This document shows positions 1 through 9,353 of a stretch of DNA of 20,108 bases, piece after piece. The first letter of the stretch is position 1. Each line of letters begins with the position of its first letter. Position numbers and translations under genes: made by a program. Source of the DNA: Oppiella nova (lineage: Eukaryota > Arthropoda > Arachnida > Sarcoptiformes > Oppiidae); the NCBI GenBank assembly GCA_905397405.1, contig CAJPVJ010000834.1, positions 1 through 20,108 of the forward strand, read 5' to 3'. The notes below the pieces were generated by a model that made no database searches, had not been told where the DNA came from, and saw only the letters and a list, made by a program, of their open reading frames with translations.

Positions 1-1382
1 AGAAAATTGGAAATTATTTAAAATAACTTTTTAGTATATTAGAGAATATGGAAAATATGCCAATAAGTGTTTTCATGTGTTACAATTTGTGTATTCATTT
101 TAGTTCATTATAAATTGATATCCATATACTATTTGAGTGCCCAATGAATTCATTTAATGTCACTTCAATGTTAATATAATTCACTTATTTTCTTGTTACC
201 AAAACTACTACAGAATTGTATAGATTCTACTAACCAATGATTTTTAAATGGCGAAACATCTCTGAGTGCTTTCCATTTATTCAGACCATTAATAATTTAA
301 CAAAATTCTGTAATAAGAAAAGAAATGTTAAAATATCATTTTGTTTACACATAAAGAAATACAGTAAGTTTATCTGATCAAAGTCAATCTCAATAAATTT
401 AGAAATGCATGTGAATTATGTGAAAATAGTAAATTGTATTCACATGTGTTGTATTGTATAATACTTGAATGACATTTGAACTATATTTTGATTTGAATCT
501 TATCATGGAATTACCGTTATGTAAATCTTGGACACAAATATTTTGAAATTGTTTAAAGTTTAAAAAGTATTAACTTAAAATTAAACTAAGTCACCAATCT
601 CAACGTTTTAAATCTCAATTTAAATTAAATAATAATTTATTAATATTAAAAGAACATGTTAATTATTGAAATATTTACCACTAAAAATAATTCAATTCCT
701 CCAGCATAACATTCATATTAATGACTTACAATTGTTAGTTTTATTTTAATAAATATTTTAAAATTTTTGAACATTTTCACAATATTTATTTAACATTTAA
801 TTGCAATAATCAAAATGTACCAATATAAGAAATTTACCTAAAGTCTTATTATAAGTTAGTTATTTACCCCAAAAAGAGCTAACCTTTTTTTTGAAATAAC
901 TATATTTAATTCAATCTTATTAATTAATTTATTATATAAATAAAGAAACAAATATTTATATATTTTCGTATTTATAAATATGTTTACATCATACTGTATT
1001 AATATTAGTTTTGTTCAATTATTGTTAGTATTCAATTTTTATATCTAAATTTTTATGTTTATGTTTTTATATCTGAAACCGTCTAAACAACAAATATGTT
1101 AAATTAACATCATAACATCACTTTTAATTTAAAAGTTTTAAACTTTAAACTTAAAAATTATATTTTAATACCATTATAAGAAGTATACAGTACATATTAA
1201 TTTACACTGTCTTGCAAATTGTATTCATTTCAATAATTAAAATTTTTAAAATAATAAATCAATACTTTGAAAGTAATATGTTTTAGAATATCTTTATGTG
1301 GTTAGAGAATAAAATTTGAAAATCATTATACAGTATATGCTATATATGATATTAAACAATTATTTTAAATTATTATATTAAG
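1..1382. other. AT-rich region, no gene recognised
   Basis: Very AT-rich sequence with stop codons in all frames. I see no exon-like stretch, RNA gene or repeat that I can support. Because the neurotrophin-like gene that follows begins here with an internal exon, this stretch is probably intron or upstream region of that gene, whose earlier exons lie to the left or are too short to recognise. Confidence 0.5.
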
Positions 1383-2584
1383 CAGACGTTTCCAATAATA
1401 TTGAATGCATTGCAAATGATTGAATCAAATGCACACACGAATGGTATCGATTGGAATCTCGACCATATAAAGGGGTAATTATTGAATACTTTCACCAATT
1501 CTATGCATAATTTTTTGAAAATTAATTATTTATTTAATTAGAATTAATTTAGTATTTAATAAAAATAAAAGCGATTTAATAAACAAAGGCTATTTTCATC
1601 ACAAAAGTATTCCGATTATAACAGAATGTTGTCATTCAACCGAAGAGACTATTCAACCAAAAGGTAAATTTGGTGCCAAACATATTATCTTAAAATTATG
1701 AGATTTACCAGAATAGTGTCTGTAGGTGTCTTGGTTATTTTTGAGGAATTATGTTAATATTTAGGTAGTCATAGGAAATCTGTAATTCTATCTAGAAGCA
1801 TTTGAAAGATGTTATATTAAAAATATGAATATTATCAATTGTCTTATTACAATACTGTACTATAATATGAAATAAATGTATCAATGACTGCATAAAAGGT
1901 AGAAAATATTGGCGAGTATTCATAAGATTTGCAAAATATGTCAGACATCTACTCTAATGTTAAAGAAGAATATGATGACCATAGGATCAGATTGTTGATG
2001 AATCTTAAGTGAAATATAATTATAATAACATAACTAATTGACCTAGATAACAATCTAAAAACCAAGCATTAAAATTATAAAAGCATTTTAATGAAATAAA
2101 CTTAAAATTCAATTTATTATGATTATGATCTTATTAACAAGTTTTAATCCATTGTATTCTATCAAATTGATTTGATTTGATAGTTTAATAAAATTGTACC
2201 TGATCAAATGAATAATTAGTTCATCAATTTACACCAAACAACAGGAGGCGTATCGAAAAGTGGGCGAATACTAGAGCTGTATAGGGATGAGAACTCGACG
2301 CAACATTTTTTTCAAATATCGTGCAAAGAAAAGGGCAAACGATGTGGTCGTCACCCCGTCTTAAAGGCATTGTCTCAGCGTTTTCAATGCGTTCAGAAAT
2401 ATAGCTTTACTTACGCTTTGGTCAGAGAATTCAATGCACCAGAAGTGAGAGTCCATTGCATACCTAATCATACGATTATCTCATGACAAACACTTTGAAT
2501 TGCTTTACAAATCAGCTACGGTACCGCATACCTGATGTAAGCGTAATCCTTACCGACGAGGACGCTCGCGTGGTTTATTACTAG
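1383..2584 (+). CDS. Neurotrophin-like cystine-knot growth factor, 3' exons (partial)
   Basis: Four exons join in frame: 1383-1474 (or from 1387), 1608-1663, 2245-2444 and 2516-2584 (stop TAG at 2582). Junction phases are 2, 1 and 0 with GT-AG borders. The third exon carries the neurotrophin signature: QHFFQISC aligns with the vertebrate NGF segment QYFFETKC, followed by a Cys in KGKRCGRHP and by FQCVQKYSFTYALV, matching the NGF YCTTTHTFVKAL segment. The second exon supplies the first knot cysteine (TECCHS). Known family role: secreted dimeric ligands cleaved from a proprotein; the first exon here would be prodomain. Odd: the expected C-terminal Cys-X-Cys is absent; the last exon reads LRYRIPDVSVILT where NGF has WRFIRIDTACVCVL. 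The 5' end lies outside what can be recognised. A Spätzle- or Trunk-type cystine knot is the alternative. The gene is convergent with HSCB. Confidence 0.7.
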
Positions 2585-2769
2585 TATAATACTCATGTAA
2601 ACCTAAGTAAAACATGTAATGTAGGTAGCTATTCGATTTGTTTATAAATTAATAGTCAAACCAATGTTCATTTGAAAGCAATTATGATTTCTAAAACACA
2701 ATAATAACACATAACTTATAATAACATTAAATAGTGTACCAGTTTATTGTCTAAACAGTTTTATTGTCA
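2585..2769. other. Short intergenic gap between convergent genes
   Basis: This 185-bp gap separates the 3' ends of the neurotrophin-like gene (+) and HSCB (-). It is AT-rich and must hold both 3' untranslated ends. Only the HSCB side shows a canonical polyadenylation signal. Confidence 0.5.
2760..2765 (-). terminator. Polyadenylation signal of HSCB
   Basis: AATAAA on the minus strand, starting five bases past the end of the HSCB stop codon (TAA at 2772-2770). The position is right for a very short 3' UTR. Confidence 0.5.
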
Positions 2770-5268
2770 TTATTGAAAATTTTGTAATTTTTCTTTTAAA
2801 CTTAAATCTAGTGTAATATAGAATTTAAACTTTGATAACAACTGTTTGGCATTCATTATATCGTGAGACTCAAATGCTAGTGAAAGTGCATGGATTACTT
2901 TTGTCATATTCTCCTCATTAGCCTTCAAAATATTTAGTAACTTATTCTTTGAGTTCATATTTTCTTCGATGTCTTCATTCACTTTCATTATATCCGTTAA
3001 AAATTGTGAATCAACTCGTGTCTCGTCTAAAAATGTTAATAATAATCAATTTGTTGTCATTTATTAATTTAAACTTATTTTTAAAAATGTATCAAATTTT
3101 ATAAAAAAAAGTAATAAAGAATAACTATTATATTATGTAATATTTACTTATAAGTTATGCATTAACAGTACTGTCATTTTAATAAATTCATACAGTAGGT
3201 CGAAATGTTATATTTTACCAGTAAGTTGTTATATTCACTATAAAAAGGTATTTCAAGTAAGCTAAACATACCGGTATTACTTTGTAATGGTAAGTAATTT
3301 AGAAATAGGTATTAGAATAAGAATAGTAAAGGTAATGGTGGTTAACTAACTTTCCGGTTAAACTTATAACGAATTAAAGTTATTTATCTAAGGGGCGAGT
3401 ATACCTAACGGCTCGCAGAACATTCGGGACAAATATTCGCTGCTTAACAGGCGACTTATGCAGACAAGAGAGACAAGTTGTTACAACCAAATCATCAATC
3501 AATCAGTCATTTCAAGGATTGCAATAATTGCTAAGAAAATGCAAATCAAATAAATGTACGGCAATCACATATACAGTATGAATGGCACTGTATATGTCAT
3601 GGACAGTGAGCCCTATCTGTACACTACTCTATCACTACTACAGTCCATCACAACAATCAAACAACTGATGGATCTATTGGAGGACATCATAACTAACTTC
3701 ACAAGTATTGGCGTATTTGTCGGGATGTGTTGCCATTTGAAGAGTTTTATAAGTGTTGTGCAAATGAGACAAATTGATGTCAAACGAGACATTTTGTCCA
3801 AAGAGTTCAAAGTAATTGAGATCCCAATCGAGAGCTTGAATTGAATGGCATTTATCACAAAACACTAATACTTGCGATCCATTGAGCCTTTCATTGCATT
3901 TCCAACTGATATAACGTTTGTAATCATAAATGAAAACATTAATACATTTGAGACTATATATTGAAATAAAGGCCGAAATGAATACCAGTTTCGGTTGACT
4001 TGAGTCTCGTGTGAGAAGTGTTTGGTTTGCATTGACTGGACATCGAGTGATGGTATTTGTCTGCAAATGAATGCATTATAATAGCAATGAATCTCATGTT
4101 TGCTTCGAAGCCATGTCTGCTTCCTATGAAAGACTGTCATTGAATACAATCTACACTTGGATTGCAATCCATAGAAATGTTTCAAACAATTAAATGTCAT
4201 TTGACTATACATTTAGACATTGAGTGACACGTGAGACACAAACACACAAACGGGTGACACTTTTGCAGACACCGTTTGACTGCATGCGCGCCATGAAGAG
4301 GACAGCACTGGTTGTATTGGCACTACTGTCCAGTCAGTGCACACACAGTACAGGGATGTGAGAGTGGGGGTAACGACCTTGAAATGCAATGTTGTCAACA
4401 ACTTATGTCACCAATTTGAATATTGCTTAATTTCAATAAATAGATTCCCCGCTCATATGGATTGCCGAGCGTCTTGTAAGCCCTGTTTATAAGCGACGAA
4501 TTGTCCGCTGAATACGTCTGTTCTCTCTGTTCAACAATCAACCAAACCATCAATCAATCAATCATTTCAAGGATTGCAATATTTGCTAAGAAAATGCAAA
4601 TCAAATAAATGTACGGCAATGACATATACAGTATGAATGGTACTGTATATGTCACGGGACAGTGAGCCCTATCTGTACACTACTCTATCACTACTACAGT
4701 CCATCACAACAATCAATCAACTGATGGATCTATTGGAGGACATCATAACTAACATCACAAGTATTGGCGTATTTGTCGGGATGTGTTGCCATTTGAAGAG
4801 TTTTATAAGTGTTGTGCAAATGAGACAAATTCATGTCAAACGAGACATTTTGTCCAAAGAGTTCAAAGTAATTGAGATCCCAATCGAGAGCTTGAATTGA
4901 ATGGCATTTATCACAAAACACTAATACTTGCGATCCATTGAGCCTTTCATTGCATTTCCAACTGATATAACGTTTGTAATGATAAATGAAAACATTAATA
5001 CATTTGAGACTATATATTGAAATAAAGGCCGAAATGAATACCAGTTTCGGTTGACTTGAGTCTCGTGTGAGAAGTGTTTGGTTTGCATTGACTGGACATC
5101 GCGTGATGGCATTTGTCTGCAAATCAATGCATTATAATAGCAATGAATAGAGTGTTTGCTTCGAAGCCATGTCTGCTTCCTATGAAAGACTGTCATTGAA
5201 TACAATCTACACTTGGATTGCAATCCATAGAAATGTTTCAAACAATTAAATGTCATTTGAATATACAT
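2770..5268 (-). CDS. HSCB: HSCB / HSC20, mitochondrial iron-sulfur cluster J-protein
   Basis: Co-chaperone that hands the ISCU-bound Fe-S cluster to mitochondrial HSP70. Exons on the minus strand: 5268-5042, 4961-4754, 4526-4411 continued by 3355-3351, and 3026-2770; about 270 residues (human 235). Exon 1 gives a Lys/Arg-rich presequence. The exon 1/2 junction restores the first zinc ligand (NRN-CWKC), followed by FCDKC, making the eukaryotic HSCB four-cysteine finger. Exon 2 carries the J-domain HPD motif (THPDKYAN). Exon 3 has the conserved SSLINRAYKTLGNPYERG. Exon 4 has VDSQFLTDIMKVNEDIEE and the C-terminal three-helix domain. The assembled order is broken because a 1055-bp block (3356-4410) sits inside exon 3; leaving it out gives LKLSNIQIGE-NETRV in frame with a GTTAGT donor. 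An upstream ATG at 5268 or one four codons later (5256) could start translation. Confidence 0.85.
3356..3483. other. 128-nt block equal to the non-reversed complement of 4411-4538
   Basis: I compared every base in groups of ten: each base from 3356 to 3483 is the Watson-Crick complement of the base 1055 positions later, with no mismatch, and the order is not reversed. From 3484 onward the two copies match directly (CAACCAAA...). At 4411-4538 the minus strand encodes sensible HSCB exon 3; at 3356-3483 nothing sensible is encoded on either strand. So 4411-4538 is the native version and 3356-3483 the altered one. Confidence 0.97.
3698..4212 (-). pseudogene. HSCB exons 1 and 2, second copy (copy A)
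   Basis: Exon 1 at 4212-3986 and exon 2 at 3905-3698 repeat the HSCB presequence, zinc finger (CWKC/FCDKC) and J-domain start with HPD. Both remain open and keep the same splice sites (donors GTATTC and GTTAGT, acceptor TATATCAG). Changes against the other copy are few, for example NAFICRQIPS versus NALICRQMPS and FDINLS versus FDMNLS. What should follow as exon 3 is the complemented block, so as assembled this copy cannot make HSCB. If that block is only a data error, this copy would join exon 3 and exon 4 normally and would be a working allele or paralogue. Confidence 0.75.
4293..4361 (+). other. Signal-peptide-like mini ORF (copy A)
   Basis: An ATG-initiated 22-codon ORF reads MKRTALVVLALLSSQC and then THSTGM before a TGA: two basic residues, a hydrophobic core and small residues, like a secretory signal. 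A GTGAGA donor overlaps its end, so it could be the first coding exon of a secreted protein. It is repeated unchanged at 11574-11642. No downstream partner exon was found. Confidence 0.3.
4609..4655. repeat. Perfect 14-bp inverted repeat (hairpin) in HSCB intron 2
   Basis: TGACATATACAGTA and TACTGTATATGTCA flank a 7-nt loop (TGAATGG) in the 4609-4655 region. The equivalent site in the other copy (around 3565-3600) keeps the arms with two mismatched pairs. It lies just downstream of exon 2 on the minus strand. Function unknown. Confidence 0.6.
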
Positions 5269-5285
5269 TTAGACATTGAGTGACA

Positions 5286-5293
5286 CCTGAGAC
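5286..5293. repeat. Target-site duplication, left (CCTGAGAC)
   Basis: CCTGAGAC directly precedes the element and is repeated at 11510-11517 directly after it. The element-free copy has one corresponding site, CGTGAGAC at 4230-4237. Eight bases is the duplication length made by hAT transposases. Confidence 0.9.
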
Positions 5294-5433
5294 TAGGAAA
5301 GCGAATTAGGGGTGGTTTCAAAGCCATACGTTCAATGAATTGGCGCTTACTTTGAAACCCTAGCTGTCAACCAATAAAAACAATACGTACTCATTGAATA
5401 AAACTGTATTTAAAGGGACAGCTATGATATCCA
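5294..5433 (+). repeat. Left terminal inverted repeat (140 bp)
   Basis: Identical to the reverse complement of 11370-11509. Similarity continues weakly inward for about 40 bases. Inside it GGTTTCAAAG (5314-5323) and CTTTGAAACC (5350-5359) form a subterminal inverted repeat, a likely transposase-binding or hairpin feature. Confidence 0.95.
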
Positions 5434-5612
5434 ATGATAAATAACGTTTTAAATTGAAACAATAGTTTCATTAATAAAATAAATATTTATAAATTATTAA
5501 TTCCTGATTATTTATTTGTGAAGTTTTACAAAATTAAAAATTTTAAGAAAAACAATAACTAAATTCTATTACAAACATTAAAACAATAATATAACATTTA
5601 TACAATCAGATC
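5434..5612. other. AT-rich interior edge of the element
   Basis: AT-rich sequence between the left terminal repeat and the stop codon of the coiled-coil gene. No ORF or repeat recognised. Confidence 0.4.
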
Positions 5613-6752
5613 TTATAAAAATGATATGACAAACTCGTCGCTCATTTGCTCCAATTGTTTGCTTAAGTATTGGATTTCTCTGTCAAATAAGTGGTCAAAG
5701 AGTTGTAAATAATTACGAAATAAATGTCAAAACTAATGCATGAATTACTCGCAGATATAGTCGTGTTCTTCGTGCAAATCAAAGAGCAGTTCTTTGATCT
5801 CTGTGTCCAACACCTGCTGTCGAATATCTTGCGCACCGGTATGTTGTGGTTGCGATGACTACACAACTGGTTGTGCTGTTTAAGCCCCGATATTTCCAAC
5901 TGTCGGTTAGTTATCACTGAATGACTGTTTAAGGTCTATATGCAAATAAACTCACATTTAATTGACAATCACTTGAAACCCAGTTCATACATACCGTTCC
6001 CAATAGAGAAGGTATGTCTTTATACTGGAGGTGAAAGTGGTTGGATGGCTTGTAGTGGGCGCCGGCTGTCCATGACTTGTGGTTAATGGCGTCCAATGAG
6101 CGGGACTTTGGCATCGCGTGTGTCGTCCCCGACATCATGTCTCTGATGGCGTGAATGGATGACTCGAATCTGTTATCACATGAATGTCTGTACAGATTGT
6201 CGCCAACACTACCGCCGTTTAGTCTCTCATTCGCACCGTTGGTTGGCGCCGTTCCCGTCGTCGCCTTCTTGTGTCCATTACTTATGGCCAAAGGCTGTCC
6301 ACCGATTTTACTGGTATTGAGGCGCACGTGTGTCCCATCATCACCACTACTGCTCCCCAATTGCATGGATATTGTCTTCAACTGTAACTCAATTAACTTC
6401 AACCGCACGTCCAGTGATTCGCCGCTATTCTCGTCGCATTTCTTGTGGTGAACACATGTATTGGTGTGACTGCGGAGGACTGCCGCTCATCACCACCACC
6501 TCCGCGGTCACCATTCATGGCATCAGTGGGGGCACAGTTGGCACAGTATGTGCTGGTCGTGGCGACCGTTGGCTTATTGTGGATCAGTTTGTGGTGACTG
6601 TTGATTGTCACTAAGAAACGGTAGCTGTCGTACTTATCGTCTAGTCTACTATTATTTACACTAAAAGACTTCTCATTACACGAGTCAATACTTGTGGCAC
6701 TTAATAGGGAATTATTATTTTGATGGGAACTGTTATCCACTCCGGACATCAA
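5613..6752 (-). CDS. Unrecognised coiled-coil protein, 3' exons (passenger in the element)
   Basis: I do not recognise this protein. Three exons join in frame on the minus strand: one ending at 5995 (donor GTATGT), 5858-5749 and 5679-5613 (stop TAA). They encode IPSLLGT-SSQPQHTGAQ, then IKELLFDLHEEHDYICEEI and QYLSKQLEQMSDEFVISFL, an acidic, heptad-like C-terminal helix. Upstream lies KKCDENSGESLDVRLKLIEL, also helix-forming, followed by a low-complexity Ser/Gly/Asn linker with SRSLDA. The 5' part (6752 to about 6480, beginning MMSGVDNSS) is open in a different frame. I found no clean intron joining the two frames, so either there is a frameshift or the first exon belongs elsewhere. The intron-bearing structure means it was not acquired as a processed copy. 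Confidence 0.5.
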
Positions 6753-6871
6753 ATATCAAAGTATTTACGGAACAGTTGTCTGACTCTGAAGAATCATCAC
6801 ATGATTTGCCACTCATTTGTAAATCATTGTCCTACTCATTGAAATACACAACCGTTTGATCCAAGTCTTCA

Positions 6872-9117
6872 TTATTGAAATTTGTTTTTGTTATAATTAA
6901 TTATAACTAATTCTCTAAGCGTTTCGATTGTAATATTTGGCCGATTTTGAAGTATCATCGAAATGGTTTTGAAACTGCGCTCAATATCACAACTGGTCAG
7001 GGGGGCGTACAAATAGTTCTCATTTTGAATATTTAAAAATTCAATCAAATCGGGATTATTTGATAAATTGAATTCTAGTTTATCTAATGCTTTCCCTGTA
7101 AGCATTTGCTTTGATTGTTCTATTAAATTATATGCAGTAGTGGTCGTAATAAAATTTGATTCAAGTTTTTTAATAAAATTGGTTAAAAAATTCATTTCAT
7201 TCACAATATTTAATTTATTAATAAAATCACTGGAGTTTAAATTATTAATTATTATTATTCGCTTTTTCTTATTATCAGCCGAAAGTTTGATTTTTGTTTC
7301 TGTAATATAACTCCTAAAATGAAAATAAATGTAATGATTTCATGAATAACTTATATTCCGTATCGTATGAGATATTTGGCGCAAATATTCTTCACGAATG
7401 TGTGTCGGGATAGTAGGGAAGTGCCCATTGAATAGCATTAATGGCATGAATGGCAATAAATTGCTTCAAAAACTAACTAATCATTACTTTTGTCACAAAC
7501 ATCCAAAGGATTGCCATCAAATCATATGATTGCTTAACAAAAAAGTTATGCGTTCATTGGGTTTATGTAAATATATTCGAAATAATTTGTAGAAAACATT
7601 GCAAATTATTGTAACCAAGAATTGACACATAACAGCCCCTAACAGCATATTCTGATAGCCCGGACACTTCTTCGCACAGTATTGCTGTCCCTTTGGTGGC
7701 AATCATACAATCGCTTAATGAGTACTGTTTTCAATCAACACTCAAATGAGACTTTCTTTAGATATTTTTTATACGAGAAAATATTTATTCAGGTGGAAAA
7801 TAAATACAGTATTATTTAGATACTGTATATACATGTATTACAACACAGAATATTCTGTTAATATCAAGTTTTAAATAAGCAAAATACGTAAATGGTCCAG
7901 GATATTATAAAAGTTAGACACTTGTCATGAGAATAGAAGCAAATTATAAAAATGTGCTGAGACTACAGCACAATATCCCGTAAATTTATAAGCTACTGTA
8001 TATCGTACTGTACTATGGTCTGATATTGTAGTTATGTTACATAATACTGCACAGAAGTATAATTTTGACAAAATATTTTTTAAAACATACCTTATTTTGT
8101 CGAGATTTGTGACATAATATTTAAGAGAATTAAGCCATGTTCCCCAGCGAACGCTACTAAATCCTGGGGGAAGTGATAATTTTGTCGTATTTTTGAAGTC
8201 CTCTGTAATGGATATAATATATATTTAGCAAATTAATGCAGTGAAATACATAACAAGTTGTAATCACAGAAATTCATACAAATGTTTTACAAACCTATTA
8301 TATTGGAACACTTCAAAAATTTATTCGCAATTTCCATAAATTTGTTTATTTCATTATTTTCAGTGCTTATTGTTTCGCAAACTCTATGCAGGCAATGGCA
8401 TAGGCATGTAATATGCTTGAGATTAATGAATGTATACATGTTTTTGATGTTTGCAAAACAAGATGTCATATAATTAGCCTGGTCTGACACAACCAAATGA
8501 ACGTTTTCAAATTGGATATTATATGAATATAATAAACCCAATGAAGCAATAAAGGTTTGTCTGATTTCAAGTTCATCCGGACTTTTATCAAGTTTATCAC
8601 AATAAAATAGAAATGAGTTTTGTGTACCTCCATTAAGAAGGCCACATATCACATTAACGATGTGTTTATTGCTTTTAAAAGAAGCATCAATTATTATATA
8701 AATTGGTTTGCCATCAATTGTGTGCTGAATGTGATTAATGTAATCAATATATAGATTTGGGCGATAAGTCTTTGCAAGAGTTGTATGGTTTTGAATTTGT
8801 TGTAATTCATGTCTCTGTTCAAAACTTTTCACTCTATTATCACTCAATTTATATAATGGTATATTATGTTCACAATAAACTTTGGTGATCTCTCGATTAA
8901 TATCATTTGTTATATTTTGTTGATTAGGATTCAATTGTTTGGAAACATTATGTCTCTTAGTATTGAGATGTCTTTTGAGGGTTCGGCTCCGATGCCTTAT
9001 ATCACAAAAATATTTTTTGTCACAGTATTTACATTCAACATAATCTTTGTCTAAGAATATGCCATCACTGGCTGTTAGCCTCCGTTGAATGGCATTTAAT
9101 TTCATATTCTCAGCCAT
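6872..9117 (-). CDS. hAT-superfamily transposase-like protein with BED zinc finger
   Basis: Three exons join without stops: 9117-8295, 8202-8091 and 7313-6872, phases 1 and 2, GT-AG borders; 458 residues. An N-terminal BED-type finger has C29, C32, H50 and H56. An RNase-H-like core follows: IYIIIDAS (D144), VVSDQANYM (D212) and CLCHCLHRV (the C-x2-H motif of hAT transposases, about 238-246). Exon 2 holds VRWGTWL, a conserved Arg-Trp motif of this family. The C-terminus has the hAT dimerisation block APLTSCDIERSF (about 415-426). Role if active: cut-and-paste movement of the surrounding 6.2-kb element. It is shorter than typical 600-residue hAT transposases and resembles the BED/hAT relatives annotated as CGGBP1-like. 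An ATG at 9117 was chosen because upstream codons are low-complexity. Intron 2 (8090-7314) is 777 nt and holds no supported gene. Confidence 0.85.
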
Positions 9118-9353
9118 TATTTCACAAATAAACCAATTATTATTACACTTTATCACAAAACTTATGACTATTTTTATCACAAACTTTAAATATATCATAT
9201 AATTAAAAACAATTACTTTGACATCAATTGACACACATTTGAGACACCAATTGATTCAATCAAAAACTCAAAACAATTTTGTTTCAGATCTTCTTCACCG
9301 TAAATGTTGGCCAATGTCAGCAACTGATCCATAATTGTATTTGTTATAATCAA

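Larger units (their letters stand above)
3356..4410. repeat. Extra 1055-bp copy of the HSCB 5' region (copy A)
   Basis: 3484-4410 matches 4539-5293 plus 11510-11691 with about 20 differences in the first 750 bp (roughly 2.5%), at an offset of 1055-1056. The right edge (4410, TTATGTCA) corresponds to 11691 in the other copy; the left edge (3356) corresponds to 4411. It is therefore a head-to-tail duplication whose second copy has been split by the 6.2-kb element. It could be a true tandem duplication, or the other haplotype laid end to end by the assembler. The second is favoured by the impossible complement block at its left edge, by the absence of the element in this copy, and by the clean HSCB exon 3 that appears when the block is left out. 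Confidence 0.85.

Noticed and set aside
3061-3350. Search for HSCB exon 3 in the intron before exon 4
   Set aside because: No frame encodes the expected AYKTL segment there; exon 3 was found instead at 4411-4526, with its last five bases at 3351-3355.
3554-3844. Plus-strand ORF of 96 codons (and its twin at 4637-4900)
   Set aside because: It is the shadow of HSCB exon 2 and the adjacent intron on the minus strand; the minus frame carries the conserved zinc-finger and HPD motifs.
4213-4401. Minus-strand ORF repeated at 11494-11682, at first sight a dispersed repeat family
   Set aside because: The two copies are explained by the single duplication of the HSCB upstream region, one copy being displaced by the 6.2-kb insertion.
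7517-7702. Minus-strand ORF with a hydrophobic segment in intron 2 of the transposase gene
   Set aside because: It starts at a non-ATG codon, has no recognisable domain and lies within an intron.
9279-9353. Extended N-terminus of the F-box protein (TTG at 9279)
   Set aside because: Not an ATG, and an acceptor-like TTTCAG lies within it; ATG at 9354 is the first supported start.
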